From Bacteroidota bacterium (GTDB lineage Bacteria > Bacteroidota > Bacteroidia > Bacteroidales > Prolixibacteraceae), in NCBI GenBank assembly GCA_023428545.1, contig JAEYXH010000008.1:186001-250000 (forward strand): 64,000 bases of DNA. The letters run 5' to 3'. Below the pieces are notes generated by a model, which saw nothing but the letters and a program-made list of their open reading frames with translations, made no database searches and was not told the origin of the DNA. Of this stretch, positions 26,090 through 35,393 are shown piece by piece (the first letter of the stretch is position 1; each line of letters starts with the position of its first letter). Both the position numbers and the translations under genes were made by a program.

Positions 26090-27460
26090 ATGGGATACAG
26101 GAGAACCAAATTCATAAATGATTCAGTGATTGCCTATGATAAGAGGCATCATTCCACCCTGTATTTCAACATATCGAAGTATGATGAATCAGTCCAAAAA
26201 GGTAAATCCCGTTATGACAAATTTGGGGAGGCCCGTCAGTATGCTTCTGATATCAAGGATCATGTAATTTCGGCATTACCCGAATATCTTGAACAGTTTG
26301 AGAATAATATCAAGGCACGGGGTGCCGAAGTTCTCTGGGCAAGGGATAGTTCAGAAGCCCTGGGGCATATTGAAAGGGTTTTGCTTGAAAACAAGGCACA
26401 ACTCGTGGTGAAAAGCAAATCCATGATATCCGAGGAGATCCTGTTCAATGAACATTGCCGGGAACTCGGAATTGAGGCACTTGAAACCGATCTGGGTGAA
26501 TTCATTGTGCAAACTGACGGTCAGAAACCCTATCATATCCTGACACCTGCCATGCATAAATCAAAAGAGGATGTGGCTGAATTGTTCCACCGTAAATTTG
26601 GAACTCCTCCTCATTCCTCTCCCGCCGATATCGCCGCATTCGTCAGAGACTTTTTACGCGAAAAATTCATACATGCCGATGTGGGGGTAACCGGGGCCAA
26701 TTTCCTGGTTGCCGATACCGGAGCCATCGGTCTTACCGAGAATGAAGGTAACGGACTGATGACCGTCTCATTTCCACGAATTCACATTGTTCTTGCCGGA
26801 ATCGAAAGAGTAATTCCGTCAATACGGCATATACCTTTTTTCTGGCAATGGCTGGGAGTTCATGGCACAGGCCAGAACATATCGGCATATAATACCCTCC
26901 TCACCGGTCCACGGCAACCCGGAGAAATGGACGGACCTGAAAAAATGGTTGTGATACTCCTGGATAACGGACGCAGCGAGGTATACAATGATCCGGATGC
27001 ACGTGCGGCATTGAAATGCATACGATGCGGGGCGTGCCTGAATGCCTGCCCGGTTTACCGACATATCGGAGGCTATACATACGGTTCGACTTATACCGGT
27101 CCCATAGGATCTGTTTTAACACCCTTTTTAAGCGGTTTTAAGGAGTACGGGCATCTAAGTGAGGCAAGTACCCTTTGTGGTCGTTGCAGTGATGTATGCC
27201 CCGTAAAAATACCCTTACACGACCTTTTGCTTCTTAACAGGCAGCGAAATGTTGCACAACATGGTTCAGGATTGCTTTGGAGGGCCGGTATGAAAGCTTT
27301 TGTTTTTACCTTTGGAAATCGTGAAAGAGTTGATTTTTTCAATGGAAAGTTCAAAAGGAGGCTGGCTCGAATCGCAGGCAATCCGCTTGGAAAAGGGAAA
27401 AAGACACCCCGGTTTGCAGACCATTCTTTTAGTAGAAATTGGAAATTACAAAATCTATAA
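26090..27460 (+). CDS. lutB: LutB-type iron-sulfur protein (lactate utilisation)
   Basis: A 456-residue protein with an N-terminal LUD domain (residues about 60-300; VGVTGANFLVADTGAIGLTENEGNG) and a C-terminal pair of ferredoxin-type clusters (CIRCGACLNACPVY and CGRCSDVCPV). In LutABC the complex oxidises L-lactate to pyruvate with electrons passed to the quinone pool or a flavodoxin. Neither lutA nor lutC is present beside it: rpiB lies upstream and an Rrf2 regulator starts 2 bases downstream. The partner subunits may be elsewhere, or the protein may work alone. The tight junction with an iron-sulfur-type regulator suggests joint control. Confidence 0.87.
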   Translation: MGYRRTKFINDSVIAYDKRHHSTLYFNISKYDESVQKGKSRYDKFGEARQYASDIKDHVISALPEYLEQFENNIKARGAEVLWARDSSEALGHIERVLLENKAQLVVKSKSMISEEILFNEHCRELGIEALETDLGEFIVQTDGQKPYHILTPAMHKSKEDVAELFHRKFGTPPHSSPADIAAFVRDFLREKFIHADVGVTGANFLVADTGAIGLTENEGNGLMTVSFPRIHIVLAGIERVIPSIRHIPFFWQWLGVHGTGQNISAYNTLLTGPRQPGEMDGPEKMVVILLDNGRSEVYNDPDARAALKCIRCGACLNACPVYRHIGGYTYGSTYTGPIGSVLTPFLSGFKEYGHLSEASTLCGRCSDVCPVKIPLHDLLLLNRQRNVAQHGSGLLWRAGMKAFVFTFGNRERVDFFNGKFKRRLARIAGNPLGKGKKTPRFADHSFSRNWKLQNL

Positions 27461-27462
27461 TT

Positions 27463-27906
27463 ATGTTGTCAAATACTTGTAAATATGCTTTGAGGGCTCT
27501 GATCTACCTTTCGAAATATTCAGAGGAGGATCATCGGATCGGTATAAAAAAGATCTCTGAAGACCTTAAAATTTCTTCACCATTTCTTGGTAAAATCTTA
27601 CAGAATCTGGTCAAGCAGAAATTGCTGGTGTCAACGAAAGGACCCAATGGTGGTTTCAGCCTTGGTAAAAAACCGGAGGAAATCAGTCTGTGGGATATCG
27701 TGGTGAATGTTGACGGACTTGATTATTTTACCAATTGCCTGATAGGCCTTCATCCCTGTAATGCCCACGATCCCAGTAAACCATACTGCCCTGTGCATTT
27801 CAAGTACGAAGAACTCAGGAAGCAAACAGCATCATTCTATAAAAATACCAGTCTGCTCGATGTTTCCGAAGATATTGAGAAATTTGAGGACCTGGTAAGA
27901 TTATAA
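27463..27906 (+). CDS. Rrf2-family transcriptional regulator
   Basis: A 147-residue Rrf2/IscR-type winged-helix protein. The start ATG at 27463 gives MLSNTCKYALRALIYLSKY; the frame from 27439 would overlap lutB. The HTH and wing read ISSPFLGKILQNLVKQKLL and STKGPNGGFSLGK. Three cysteines in CLIGLHPCNAHDPSKPYC (about 92-109) can bind an iron-sulfur cluster; the spacing (X6, X9) is wider than IscR's. It probably senses iron-sulfur state, oxygen, NO or redox. It is 2 bases downstream of lutB and 18 bases upstream of hemW, so it may control this operon. Confidence 0.88.
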   Translation: MLSNTCKYALRALIYLSKYSEEDHRIGIKKISEDLKISSPFLGKILQNLVKQKLLVSTKGPNGGFSLGKKPEEISLWDIVVNVDGLDYFTNCLIGLHPCNAHDPSKPYCPVHFKYEELRKQTASFYKNTSLLDVSEDIEKFEDLVRL

Positions 27907-27923
27907 CCGATTGCTGACTGGCT

Positions 27924-29057
27924 ATGGGAGGAATATATATCCATGTTCCCTTTTGCCGTAAGAAGTGTTTTTACTGCGATTTCTACAAAACTACGGCGGT
28001 TTCACAAAAGCCGCTGTTTTTGCAGTCATTGCACCGTGAAATTGATCTTCAGCACGAGTATCTTCAAAACGAACCTGTCGATACGGTTTATTTTGGAGGT
28101 GGCACCCCGTCGGTTTTGTTACCCTCTGAAATATCTGAAATACTGGAGCATCTGGGTCGCCACCATGCATTTTCCAATCTTTGTGAAGTCACGGTTGAAG
28201 CCAATCCTGATGACCTGACTCCTACCTATCTGAAAGAACTGAAAATGGCTGGTGCCAACCGTCTCAGTATTGGCATCCAGTCATTTCATCCCGAAGACCT
28301 CAAACGAATGAACAGGAGGCACACCCGCGAACAGGCTGTCAGTTCAGTGTCAAACGCCGTTGAAGCAGGATTCCGAGACATCAGTATTGACTTGATTTAT
28401 GGTTTGCCTGAACTTTCTGTGGGCCGGTGGGAGGAAAATCTTCGCCAGGCATTGGAACTTCCTGCCACCCACCTGTCGGCTTATCATTTGACCTACCACG
28501 AAGGAACCATGTTCTATCACTGGTTGAAGAAAGGCCAGTTGAAAGAGATTCCCGAAGATGACAGTATTACCCAGTTTGAGATGCTGATTGATATGTCGGC
28601 AGCTGCAGGTTATGAGCATTATGAGATCTCAAACTTTGCTCGAAATCAAGCTTATTCAAAGCATAATTCGGGTTACTGGAAGGGTAAGAAGTATCTCGGA
28701 TTGGGTCCATCGGCCCATAGTTATGACGGAGTCTCCCGACAATGGAATGTCGCTGACCTTTACCATTACCTGAAATCACTCCAACAAGGAATACTTGACT
28801 TTGAAAGGGAAATACTTTCAGATACGGATCAATTGAATGATTTCCTGATTACTAGAATCAGAACGAAATGGGGATTGGATCTTAGGGAGCTTCAATCGTA
28901 CTTTAGTCGGAAAGCTCGCTTGCAGGTTGAAAATTCGGCAAAAAAGTACCTGATCTCGGGCCATCTTAAAATGGAGGGTGAAACGCTATCCCTGACCCGC
29001 CAGGGAATCATGGTGTCTGATGAAATCATGCTGGCTATACTGGCCGAAGAGCCCTAA
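27924..29057 (+). CDS. hemW: Heme chaperone HemW (HemN-like radical SAM protein)
   Basis: A 377-residue radical SAM protein. The cluster cysteines are 11, 15 and 18 (CRKKCFYCDF). The conserved VYFGGGTPSVL and VEANPDD follow, and then the C-terminal HemW block HNSGYWKGKKYLGLGPSAHS. HemW inserts heme into respiratory proteins and is often misnamed coproporphyrinogen III oxidase; true HemN has an extra N-terminal part with more conserved residues that is missing here. The stop overlaps the stop of the convergent amidohydrolase (CTAA). Confidence 0.92.
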   Translation: MGGIYIHVPFCRKKCFYCDFYKTTAVSQKPLFLQSLHREIDLQHEYLQNEPVDTVYFGGGTPSVLLPSEISEILEHLGRHHAFSNLCEVTVEANPDDLTPTYLKELKMAGANRLSIGIQSFHPEDLKRMNRRHTREQAVSSVSNAVEAGFRDISIDLIYGLPELSVGRWEENLRQALELPATHLSAYHLTYHEGTMFYHWLKKGQLKEIPEDDSITQFEMLIDMSAAAGYEHYEISNFARNQAYSKHNSGYWKGKKYLGLGPSAHSYDGVSRQWNVADLYHYLKSLQQGILDFEREILSDTDQLNDFLITRIRTKWGLDLRELQSYFSRKARLQVENSAKKYLISGHLKMEGETLSLTRQGIMVSDEIMLAILAEEP

Positions 29058-30688
29058 TATACTCTTTCACCTGCCACCCAGGTTGATTCAATTTTTGATT
29101 TCAAAATATCTTCAGGTGAAGCCTTCATCAGGTCGGTATCCAGAACCACAAAATCAGCCCATTTACCCTTCTCCAGACTACCCTTCAGGTTTTCTTCAAA
29201 GGATGCTTTCGCGGCCCAGATGGTCATTGAACGCAAGGCTTGCTCCCTGTCGAGGGAATTCTCCATTTGAAATCCTCCGGTGGGGGTGCCATCATGATGT
29301 GTCCTGAACACGGATGAATAAAAGGTATATATCGGAAAGATCTCTTCCACCGGGAAATCGGTTCCATTAGGCAGCCACCCCAATTGGCCCAGCAGCTTGC
29401 GGTAGGCATAGGCACTCTTGATCCTTTCATCACCCAATCTTTCATCGGCCCAGTCCATGTCACTGGTGGCATGGGTGGCCTGTATGGATGGCACAATCGA
29501 GAATTCTGAGAATAATCCGAAATCATTGGGATCGACAATTTGTGCATGTTCAATTCTCCACCTCCTGTCATTTTCACCTTTCAGGTATTTTCCATAGGTA
29601 TTCAACATCATGCGATTGGCGCTGTCGCCGATACAATGGGTTGCAACCTGGTAGTTATTTTCAAAGGCCAGGGAGCAGATCATCTCATAAAATTCAGGGG
29701 GTGACATCCTTAATCCTGAATTGCCGGGATCATCTGAATAGGGCTCAAGCATAAGCGCTCCACGGGAACCCAAAGCCCCATCGGCATAAATTTTTATTGT
29801 ATTAACCATCAACCGTTCTGTCTGGTATGTACCTTTCCTTACAAAATGGTCAAAATTTTCTTCGGTAGGATCCAGCATCACGTTGATTCTCATCTTTAAA
29901 TCCCCCTTTTCATGAAGGCTGTCGATTAATAACACAACCTCCTTCGATAAACCGCAATCGGTGACTGAGGTAAGGCCTGCAGAAAAACAGTTTTGTTCGG
30001 CTGCACGAAGGGCCTTGGCCTGCATATTGGCATCTGGTTTTGGAACAACCGATGAAACCAATCCTTCGGCATTGTCAATCAGGATCCCGGTGGGTTGACC
30101 TTCTTTTAATAAAATTTCACCACCCTCTACCTTGGTTTCAGAAGTGATTCCAGCAAGTTCAAGGGCTTTTGAATTACACCAGGCAGCATGGCCGTCAATG
30201 CGGATCAGGTATACTGCCACATCGGGAAACAGTTCATCGAGTCTTGCTTTGTAGGGGAAGCTTTTTTCAGGCCAGTTATTCTGGTCCCAGCCTCTTCCTA
30301 AAATCCAGTCACCTCCAAATTGGGCATAATGCTGCTCCAGGATGCTGTAGATCTCATCCTGGCTTTTGGTACCCGCCAAATTTGCGCGCTGAATCAGATT
30401 GATCCCATAACCATAAAAATGGGCATGCGCATCATTAAAACCGGGGTAAATGAACTTACCTGCCAGATCTTCCTTCGCAGGAGCGGAAAAGCGTGAAATG
30501 ATTTCTTCGGAAGTTCCGGTTGCAATTATCTTTCCATCTTTAATGGCCATGCTTTCGGCGGTTGAAAAGGATTCATCCACCTGATAGATTCTGGCATTGA
30601 GTATAATGAGGTCCGCCTTTTCGGAAGTGCACGATATCAATGTATTCATAAGCATTAAAATGGCTGGAAAAAAAGTCCTGGTTTTCAT
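29054..30688 (-). CDS. Amidohydrolase-family lipoprotein (YtcJ-like)
   Basis: A metal-dependent hydrolase of the amidohydrolase-3 type, 544 residues from the ATG at 30688. A lipoprotein signal peptide (TFFPAILMLMNTLISC) puts it in the periplasm or on the outer membrane. The metal-binding block PGFNDAHAHFYGYG is near 80-95, YADGALGSRGA near 300, ATHCIGDSANRM near 350, RIEHAQIV near 380 and LPNGTDFPVE near 440. The substrate is unknown; relatives act on amides or cyclic imides, and the exported Bacteroidota form is common and uncharacterised. An upstream TTG at 30712 would add eight residues before the signal peptide. Confidence 0.88.
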   Translation of the reverse strand: MKTRTFFPAILMLMNTLISCTSEKADLIILNARIYQVDESFSTAESMAIKDGKIIATGTSEEIISRFSAPAKEDLAGKFIYPGFNDAHAHFYGYGINLIQRANLAGTKSQDEIYSILEQHYAQFGGDWILGRGWDQNNWPEKSFPYKARLDELFPDVAVYLIRIDGHAAWCNSKALELAGITSETKVEGGEILLKEGQPTGILIDNAEGLVSSVVPKPDANMQAKALRAAEQNCFSAGLTSVTDCGLSKEVVLLIDSLHEKGDLKMRINVMLDPTEENFDHFVRKGTYQTERLMVNTIKIYADGALGSRGALMLEPYSDDPGNSGLRMSPPEFYEMICSLAFENNYQVATHCIGDSANRMMLNTYGKYLKGENDRRWRIEHAQIVDPNDFGLFSEFSIVPSIQATHATSDMDWADERLGDERIKSAYAYRKLLGQLGWLPNGTDFPVEEIFPIYTFYSSVFRTHHDGTPTGGFQMENSLDREQALRSMTIWAAKASFEENLKGSLEKGKWADFVVLDTDLMKASPEDILKSKIESTWVAGERVY

Positions 30689-30837
30689 GAATGGTATTGG
30701 CATTGATGACATTACAAACTTAGAAAATTTGTTCTTCTGTCAATCTCCCTCCTGAATCCTTTGTGATAACCGGTCAGTTTTTTAAAGATTCGCGGTGATA
30801 TCTTGTTTGTCAATTAGATAGATGCATCAACAAAGCA

Positions 30838-32424
30838 TCAGAACAATAAGTTTAGGGCTTGTACCACCAAAATGAGCAGAACCATTGCTACCGGATAAAC
30901 AGTGGCATAGGCAATTGAATGGGCATTTGTTTCGGTCATTGAGTCAGCTGCAGCCAATCCTGGTGTACTGGTCATTCCCCCGGTAATGGCTCCGAACAGG
31001 GTAAGGAGGTTCATCTTAAAAACAAACTTTCCGACATACAAGGCCATAATCATCGGGATCAGTGTTATTACCGCTCCCCACACAAAAAGCTCAATTCCAT
31101 ATTGCTGGAATGTATTTACGATTTCGGCACCTGCGCTGGTTCCAACAGAGGCAAGAAATAAAACCAACCCCAACTGTCTGAGCAGGTTATTTGCCGCACT
31201 CGACATAGTCCAGATCAGCGGGCCGGTTTTTCCTATACGGCTAAGTACCAAGGCCAGTAAAAGGACACCACCTGTCAGTCCAAAACTGAAGTCAATATTT
31301 GAGAAGGTGATATGGATCATCCCGATCAGGGCACCGAGGATAATTCCAATTGCTACAGGAAGTAAGTCAGTGTCGGAAAGTCGTTTGTCGTCATCGCCGA
31401 AAATCCTTGCCACAATGGCCATATTAGCCTTACTGGCAGCCACAATCAATTTGTCACCCATAAGCAGCTTTGAGTTAGGCGTCGGTGAAATATCAATCCC
31501 CGCCCTTCTTATGCGGGTCACTGTAGCACCGTAAGTCGCCAAAAGATTGATTTGCCCCAGGGTTTTGTTTACCACTTCTTTGTTGGTAACCAATACTCCC
31601 CTGACATCATATTGCGGATCGAGCGGAATTTCAACATCGGTTTCATTTCCGATCAGAAGATTCACCCTGTGTAAGGCATCCGGAGACCCAACAGCCTTGA
31701 TGATGTCACCCTTAAGAAGTATGGTATTGGGTGTGGGGGCAAAAGCAGTTTCATCACGCATGACCCTTGAAATAACTGCCTGGGTCATATGCCTGATTTT
31801 CAATTCACCAATACTTTTGCCTGTAATGTTATCATTTTCAACTACAAAGTTCTTCTTTTCAATTTCCGGATAATCCTTATAAATTTCCCGGGTGTATTCC
31901 TGCTCCGCCTCCAAAACCTTTTTCCCCATCAATTTTGGCATCAGCCTTACAAAAAGTATGACTCCAATGACACCAAAGGGATAAGCCACCCCGTATCCGA
32001 TAGAAGCCAGGGGAGAGTTGGTATAATCAATTGCTGCAGCCAATCCGGGTGTGCTTGTTAAGGCACCTGTAAGCAAACCTATGGCAATATTTTTATCGAC
32101 TCCAAATACGGTTATGACTATCAGGCTGACCAGCCCGGCAGCAACAATCAGGATGGTTGCAAACAGGGCGAGGGCCCGGCCGTCTTTCCTGAAGGGTTCA
32201 AAAAAGCCTGGACCTGCCTGTACTCCAATGGTGAAAATGAACAGAACCAACCCGAGATTCTGGAAATCTTTTGGAATGATTACCCCGAGATGACCGAAAA
32301 GAAGCGCAACAAATATGATGGCGGAAACATCGAGAGATAGCCCTCCGATCTTGATTCGGCCGGCTAAATATCCAAGGGCAATGATCACGAAAAGAGCAAA
32401 ATAGCTGTTGCTTAAAATATCCAT
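30838..32424 (-). CDS. AspT/YidE-type transporter with two RCK_C domains
   Basis: A 528-residue inner-membrane protein of the aspartate:alanine exchanger family. It has five or six helices (residues 1-165), then a cytoplasmic part with two RCK_C (TrkA-C) domains (ITGKSIGELKIRHMTQAVIS, and NKTLGQINLLATYGATVTRI), then a second membrane half. Each half carries the duplicated signature TSTPGLAAA (LTGALTSTPGLAAAIDYTNS; ITGGMTSTPGLAAADSMTET). The transported compound cannot be predicted; dicarboxylate or amino-acid exchange is the family theme. The start at 32424 is chosen because the in-frame TTG at 32454 lies upstream of the promoter element. Confidence 0.85.
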   Translation of the reverse strand: MDILSNSYFALFVIIALGYLAGRIKIGGLSLDVSAIIFVALLFGHLGVIIPKDFQNLGLVLFIFTIGVQAGPGFFEPFRKDGRALALFATILIVAAGLVSLIVITVFGVDKNIAIGLLTGALTSTPGLAAAIDYTNSPLASIGYGVAYPFGVIGVILFVRLMPKLMGKKVLEAEQEYTREIYKDYPEIEKKNFVVENDNITGKSIGELKIRHMTQAVISRVMRDETAFAPTPNTILLKGDIIKAVGSPDALHRVNLLIGNETDVEIPLDPQYDVRGVLVTNKEVVNKTLGQINLLATYGATVTRIRRAGIDISPTPNSKLLMGDKLIVAASKANMAIVARIFGDDDKRLSDTDLLPVAIGIILGALIGMIHITFSNIDFSFGLTGGVLLLALVLSRIGKTGPLIWTMSSAANNLLRQLGLVLFLASVGTSAGAEIVNTFQQYGIELFVWGAVITLIPMIMALYVGKFVFKMNLLTLFGAITGGMTSTPGLAAADSMTETNAHSIAYATVYPVAMVLLILVVQALNLLF

Positions 32425-32441
32425 GGCAATGATTTTAGGTA

Positions 32442-32449
32442 CAAAGTTA
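32442..32449 (-). promoter_or_regulatory. -7 promoter element of the AspT/YidE-type gene
   Basis: TAACTTTG on the minus strand fits TAnnTTTG and lies 17 bases before the ATG at 32424. Confidence 0.4.
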
Positions 32450-32530
32450 GGCAAACATCATATTATTCAGTTAAATACGTTTCTTTCGACATGAAAGTTT
32501 AACCCAAACTAACCATTGACTGAAAATTAT

Positions 32531-32573
32531 GAATGCCTGTTCAACATCACTGAAGTGATAAGAACAGGCATTC
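32531..32573 (-). terminator. Long two-part hairpin after pepE
   Basis: GAATGCCTGTTC (32531-32542) pairs exactly with 32562-32573. Inside, ATCAC and GTGAT (32546-32559) form a second stem. The minus-strand T run is weak (ATAATTTT), so it is a poor intrinsic terminator but could protect the 3' end of the pepE mRNA. Confidence 0.4.
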
Positions 32574-32624
32574 GGTTGAGGATAAATAAGTCAAGCCTGA
32601 TTATTAAGTCAGGACAGGTATTTT

Positions 32625-33344
32625 CTATATACAGGGAGTAATATTGAGCAGGAAATCCAGGTCATCATTCGCTGTAAGTTCGACGGGGGTTGTTCCCTGC
32701 CTGAAAATCCTTACAGGCCTGCTGCCCACGAGTTTCAACGATTGGCCCTCCCTTAGCAGCATGCTGCCTTCGCGGAGTCCGACGACATAGCAGGAATTGA
32801 TTTCTATGAATTCCTGGATTCTTTGTTCACGGGTTTCACCGGCATGACCATCAGGATTCGCATCCAGGTAATGCGGATTGATCTGGAATGGAACCATGTT
32901 CATGGTATCAAATCCTTTGGGGTCAATAATTGGCATGTCATTGGTAGTTCGCAAGGTCGGGCATGCCACGTTTGAACCGGCACTCCAGCCAACATAGGGA
33001 ATTCCCCCCATGACTCTTTCCCGGATTGGTCCCATCAGATGGTTATCATGGAGCATCCTTACCAACTGCCAGGTGTTTCCACCTCCGACGATGATGGCTT
33101 CAGCTTCATGAACAGCAGCAACCGGATCATTGAATGTGTGGATGCCGACCACTGAATGCCCGATTTCGGCAAATCGCTCATTCACTTTATCGACATAGGT
33201 GTCGAATGAAAAGGTCACGGCAGCATAAGGTATAAACAATGCCTTGACTGGTTTTTCGCCAAGGAAGTTTTTGATTTCATTTTTTGGATAATCCAGGTAT
33301 GGTTCACCCGGCATGGTCGAATTGCTTATCAGTAGTAGTCTCAT
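32625..33344 (-). CDS. pepE: Dipeptidase E (peptidase S51)
   Basis: Cleaves dipeptides with N-terminal aspartate; cytoplasmic, class I glutamine-amidotransferase-like fold. The nucleophile Ser lies in GWSAGSN (near residue 120). VGGGNTWQLV, MNMVPFQINPHYLD and LREGSMLL are family blocks. 239 residues is slightly longer than the E. coli protein (229). It lies 20 bases after the outer-membrane protein gene at 33365-34189 on the same strand, so it may be the last gene of the sigma-factor cluster, though its role there is not evident. Confidence 0.93.
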   Translation of the reverse strand: MRLLLISNSTMPGEPYLDYPKNEIKNFLGEKPVKALFIPYAAVTFSFDTYVDKVNERFAEIGHSVVGIHTFNDPVAAVHEAEAIIVGGGNTWQLVRMLHDNHLMGPIRERVMGGIPYVGWSAGSNVACPTLRTTNDMPIIDPKGFDTMNMVPFQINPHYLDANPDGHAGETREQRIQEFIEINSCYVVGLREGSMLLREGQSLKLVGSRPVRIFRQGTTPVELTANDDLDFLLNITPCI

Positions 33345-33364
33345 AATCAGATATATTTAAAATA

Positions 33365-34189
33365 TTATAAACTTAACAACGTAATTCCAAAAGTGAATGG
33401 ATGGATTGGCGGCATTCCGGCTTCTTCCCTGAACATGGATTGCAGATCGTAATTGCAAAAAACCTGGAAGCGACGATATCCCGCCCTTGCCATTAAGCCA
33501 TACCTGAAATCGTTCAGCGAAAAGTCACCTGGTGTTTTCAGCTTCTCCCTTTTTCGTTCGAGACGATATTTGATTTTGGTATGGCTGCTGATCCTGTATC
33601 CTGCAAATGTGCCTGCCGACAGATAGATCCGGTTAGCATAGTGATTTACAGGAATCTGGAATTCGATTAACAGGGGAACATTCAGGTAGACCATCGAAAA
33701 CTTTGATTTCTGGTTACTGTCGAAGAAAAGGGATTGCAAGGTGACCAAACCTGATGATTCCTTTTGCAGCGTAGTGTTTTTGTCAAGTCGGTAGCTTTTC
33801 ATCTGGATCCCCATTCCAGTGACAATCCCGATGGTATTCCGGGATCTTTGGATTCCGATACTCTGTTGTATGAAATTTATATACAGTGAGTTAGATTTGA
33901 GGATGTCATATTCTGGAAAACCTGGTCCTTTTTCGTTTAAAAGATTAAATCCTATATCTATCCCGGCAAAATGACCAGTAAAATCGTCCTGCCAGAGATT
34001 AAATCCATCTTGTACCAATTCTTTGAAATGAATATTCTTCAGCAGTTTTTCCGGATCTTTGTCAGAAATCCGGATACTATCCGGAATTTGTGCCGACAGG
34101 GACTGGAATAACCAAATGAACAATACGCTCAGGATAATCTTCTGTTGGAGACAATGTATTGCGCTGGCTTTTATGCAACTGTTAATCAT
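33365..34189 (-). CDS. Outer-membrane beta-barrel protein (paralogue 1)
   Basis: No function recognised. 274 residues with a signal peptide (IILSVLFIWLFQSLSAQ), a short charged region, then about 200 residues of alternating strands. The segments SKFSMVYLNVPLLIEFQIP, AGYRISSHTKIKY and PIHPFTFGITLLSL match the neighbour at 34402-35319 (SKLSVSYLTAPLILELATP, GGLNIGSHTKIK, LRPLTIGLHLNM), so the two are tandem paralogues from a duplication. The fold is of the porin-like/PorT outer-membrane type common in Bacteroidota. It belongs to the group behind the ECF sigma factor. Confidence 0.75.
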   Translation of the reverse strand: MINSCIKASAIHCLQQKIILSVLFIWLFQSLSAQIPDSIRISDKDPEKLLKNIHFKELVQDGFNLWQDDFTGHFAGIDIGFNLLNEKGPGFPEYDILKSNSLYINFIQQSIGIQRSRNTIGIVTGMGIQMKSYRLDKNTTLQKESSGLVTLQSLFFDSNQKSKFSMVYLNVPLLIEFQIPVNHYANRIYLSAGTFAGYRISSHTKIKYRLERKREKLKTPGDFSLNDFRYGLMARAGYRRFQVFCNYDLQSMFREEAGMPPIHPFTFGITLLSL

Positions 34190-34330
34190 TGTTTTCAGAT
34201 AAGGCTCTGGTTTTACCAGATTTATGCAAATTTACATGTTTCGGCTCTGTTATAAAGAACAATCATCATAATTAAACCATTAATTCCGCAAAATGATCAA
34301 AGTCAAGCCGGTTTTCCACTGATCGAAAAC

Positions 34331-34362
34331 AAAAACCGCCGGAATATCAGTTCCAGCGGTTT
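34331..34362 (-). terminator. Terminator after outer-membrane protein paralogue 2
   Basis: On the minus strand a 12-bp stem (AAACCGCTGGAA, 6-nt loop, and its partner with one G-T pair) is followed by TTTTTG. It separates paralogue 2 from paralogue 1, so paralogue 1 may need read-through or its own promoter. Confidence 0.65.
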
Positions 34363-34401
34363 AATGTTATCGTATCTGTTTTCAGGCTTGTATGATTCTT
34401 G

Positions 34402-35319
34402 TTACATATTCAGGTGCAAACCAATAGTCAGGGGTCGAAGATCAGGACCTTTTTCGTCCTTGAAAAGGGAGGTCATGCCATAATTGGCAAAAACCGCGAT
34501 GTCACCAAACCCTATACGTCCCGTCAGTTCATATTTTACCGGATTGATATTGAAGTTGCGACGTTCCTTCGATTTGGTATCCCCTGTTTTTATCTTGGTG
34601 TGTGATCCTATGTTAAGGCCACCTATGACACCGGCACCCAACGTAAGACGGTTGGATTTATACTTAAGGGGAGTTGCAAGTTCAAGGATCAACGGGGCGG
34701 TAAGGTAACTCACACTCAGTTTTGATTTACTGACGTCCCCATCAAGTAATACGGGAATCAGCCTTCCTGTTCCTGCCTCTTTGGTTACTGTGATTGGCTC
34801 ATCGAACCGAAAATCCATGAAGTTGAAACCGAGTCCGGTGACCAAGGCAATTGTATTGCTGTTATCACTGAAGGCGTATTCGGCGAAATTGATGTTTACC
34901 GAAAGTGATTTATTGTGGTTGATATCGAAAAATTCGCCCAATTCGGTGCCATTATAGAGTGAATAATCGGCAGTATGGAAGGTGTTGACACCCATGCCAA
35001 AACCTCCCCATGAGCTTTCAAAATTGCCTCTTTTGCGAGGTTTTTCATTTTCCTCACGACTCATGTGAATTTTGGTGCCTTCGCCATTTCCGATCACGTC
35101 GAAGGTACGGTTGCCGATCCTGATACTGGTGGTGTCGCCGGCATGATTGGTGACAACTTCCACTCCTTTTTCCTCACCCACACGTACCTGTGTTTTATCG
35201 GTATCTTCAGTTACCGTCACCACGTTTTTTTTCAGGACTTTCACGGCTGTTGAATCAGGTTGGGAGTAAGCTGTTGTAATCATTAAGATTGCTGCAAGCA
35301 AAAGTGTAATACGTTTCAT
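34402..35319 (-). CDS. Outer-membrane beta-barrel protein (paralogue 2)
   Basis: No function recognised. 305 residues with signal peptide (ITLLLAAILMITTAYSQ). A periplasmic N-terminal segment rich in Thr/Lys/Glu (about 20-95) contains VKVLKKNVVTVTEDTDKTQV and TSIRIGNRTFDVIGNGEG. A barrel follows from about 100 on (SSWGGFGMGVNTFHTADYSL to LTIGLHLNM). The protein resembles its neighbour at 33365-34189. It is directly downstream of the anti-sigma gene (74 bases), so it is the most likely target or partner of that sigma system. Many Bacteroidota ECF loci carry such a small barrel. Confidence 0.75.
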   Translation of the reverse strand: MKRITLLLAAILMITTAYSQPDSTAVKVLKKNVVTVTEDTDKTQVRVGEEKGVEVVTNHAGDTTSIRIGNRTFDVIGNGEGTKIHMSREENEKPRKRGNFESSWGGFGMGVNTFHTADYSLYNGTELGEFFDINHNKSLSVNINFAEYAFSDNSNTIALVTGLGFNFMDFRFDEPITVTKEAGTGRLIPVLLDGDVSKSKLSVSYLTAPLILELATPLKYKSNRLTLGAGVIGGLNIGSHTKIKTGDTKSKERRNFNINPVKYELTGRIGFGDIAVFANYGMTSLFKDEKGPDLRPLTIGLHLNM

Positions 35320-35393
35320 GTTTTCTGGTTTTAAATATTTTTTGTCTGTGTGACGGTCTCACGTGTGGGAAAGTTACAGGGCCAAAAATATTT

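Noticed and set aside
26996..27008. A CACGTG core inside lutB as parS
   Set aside because: Flanking bases do not match; it is coding sequence.
27924..29057. hemW as oxygen-independent coproporphyrinogen oxidase (HemN)
   Set aside because: It lacks the N-terminal extension of HemN and has the HemW pattern.
35350..35367. A CACGTG core at about 35359 as a third parS site
   Set aside because: The flanks (CT before, TG after) lack the TTTC/GAAA or TTCC/GGAA arms of parS.
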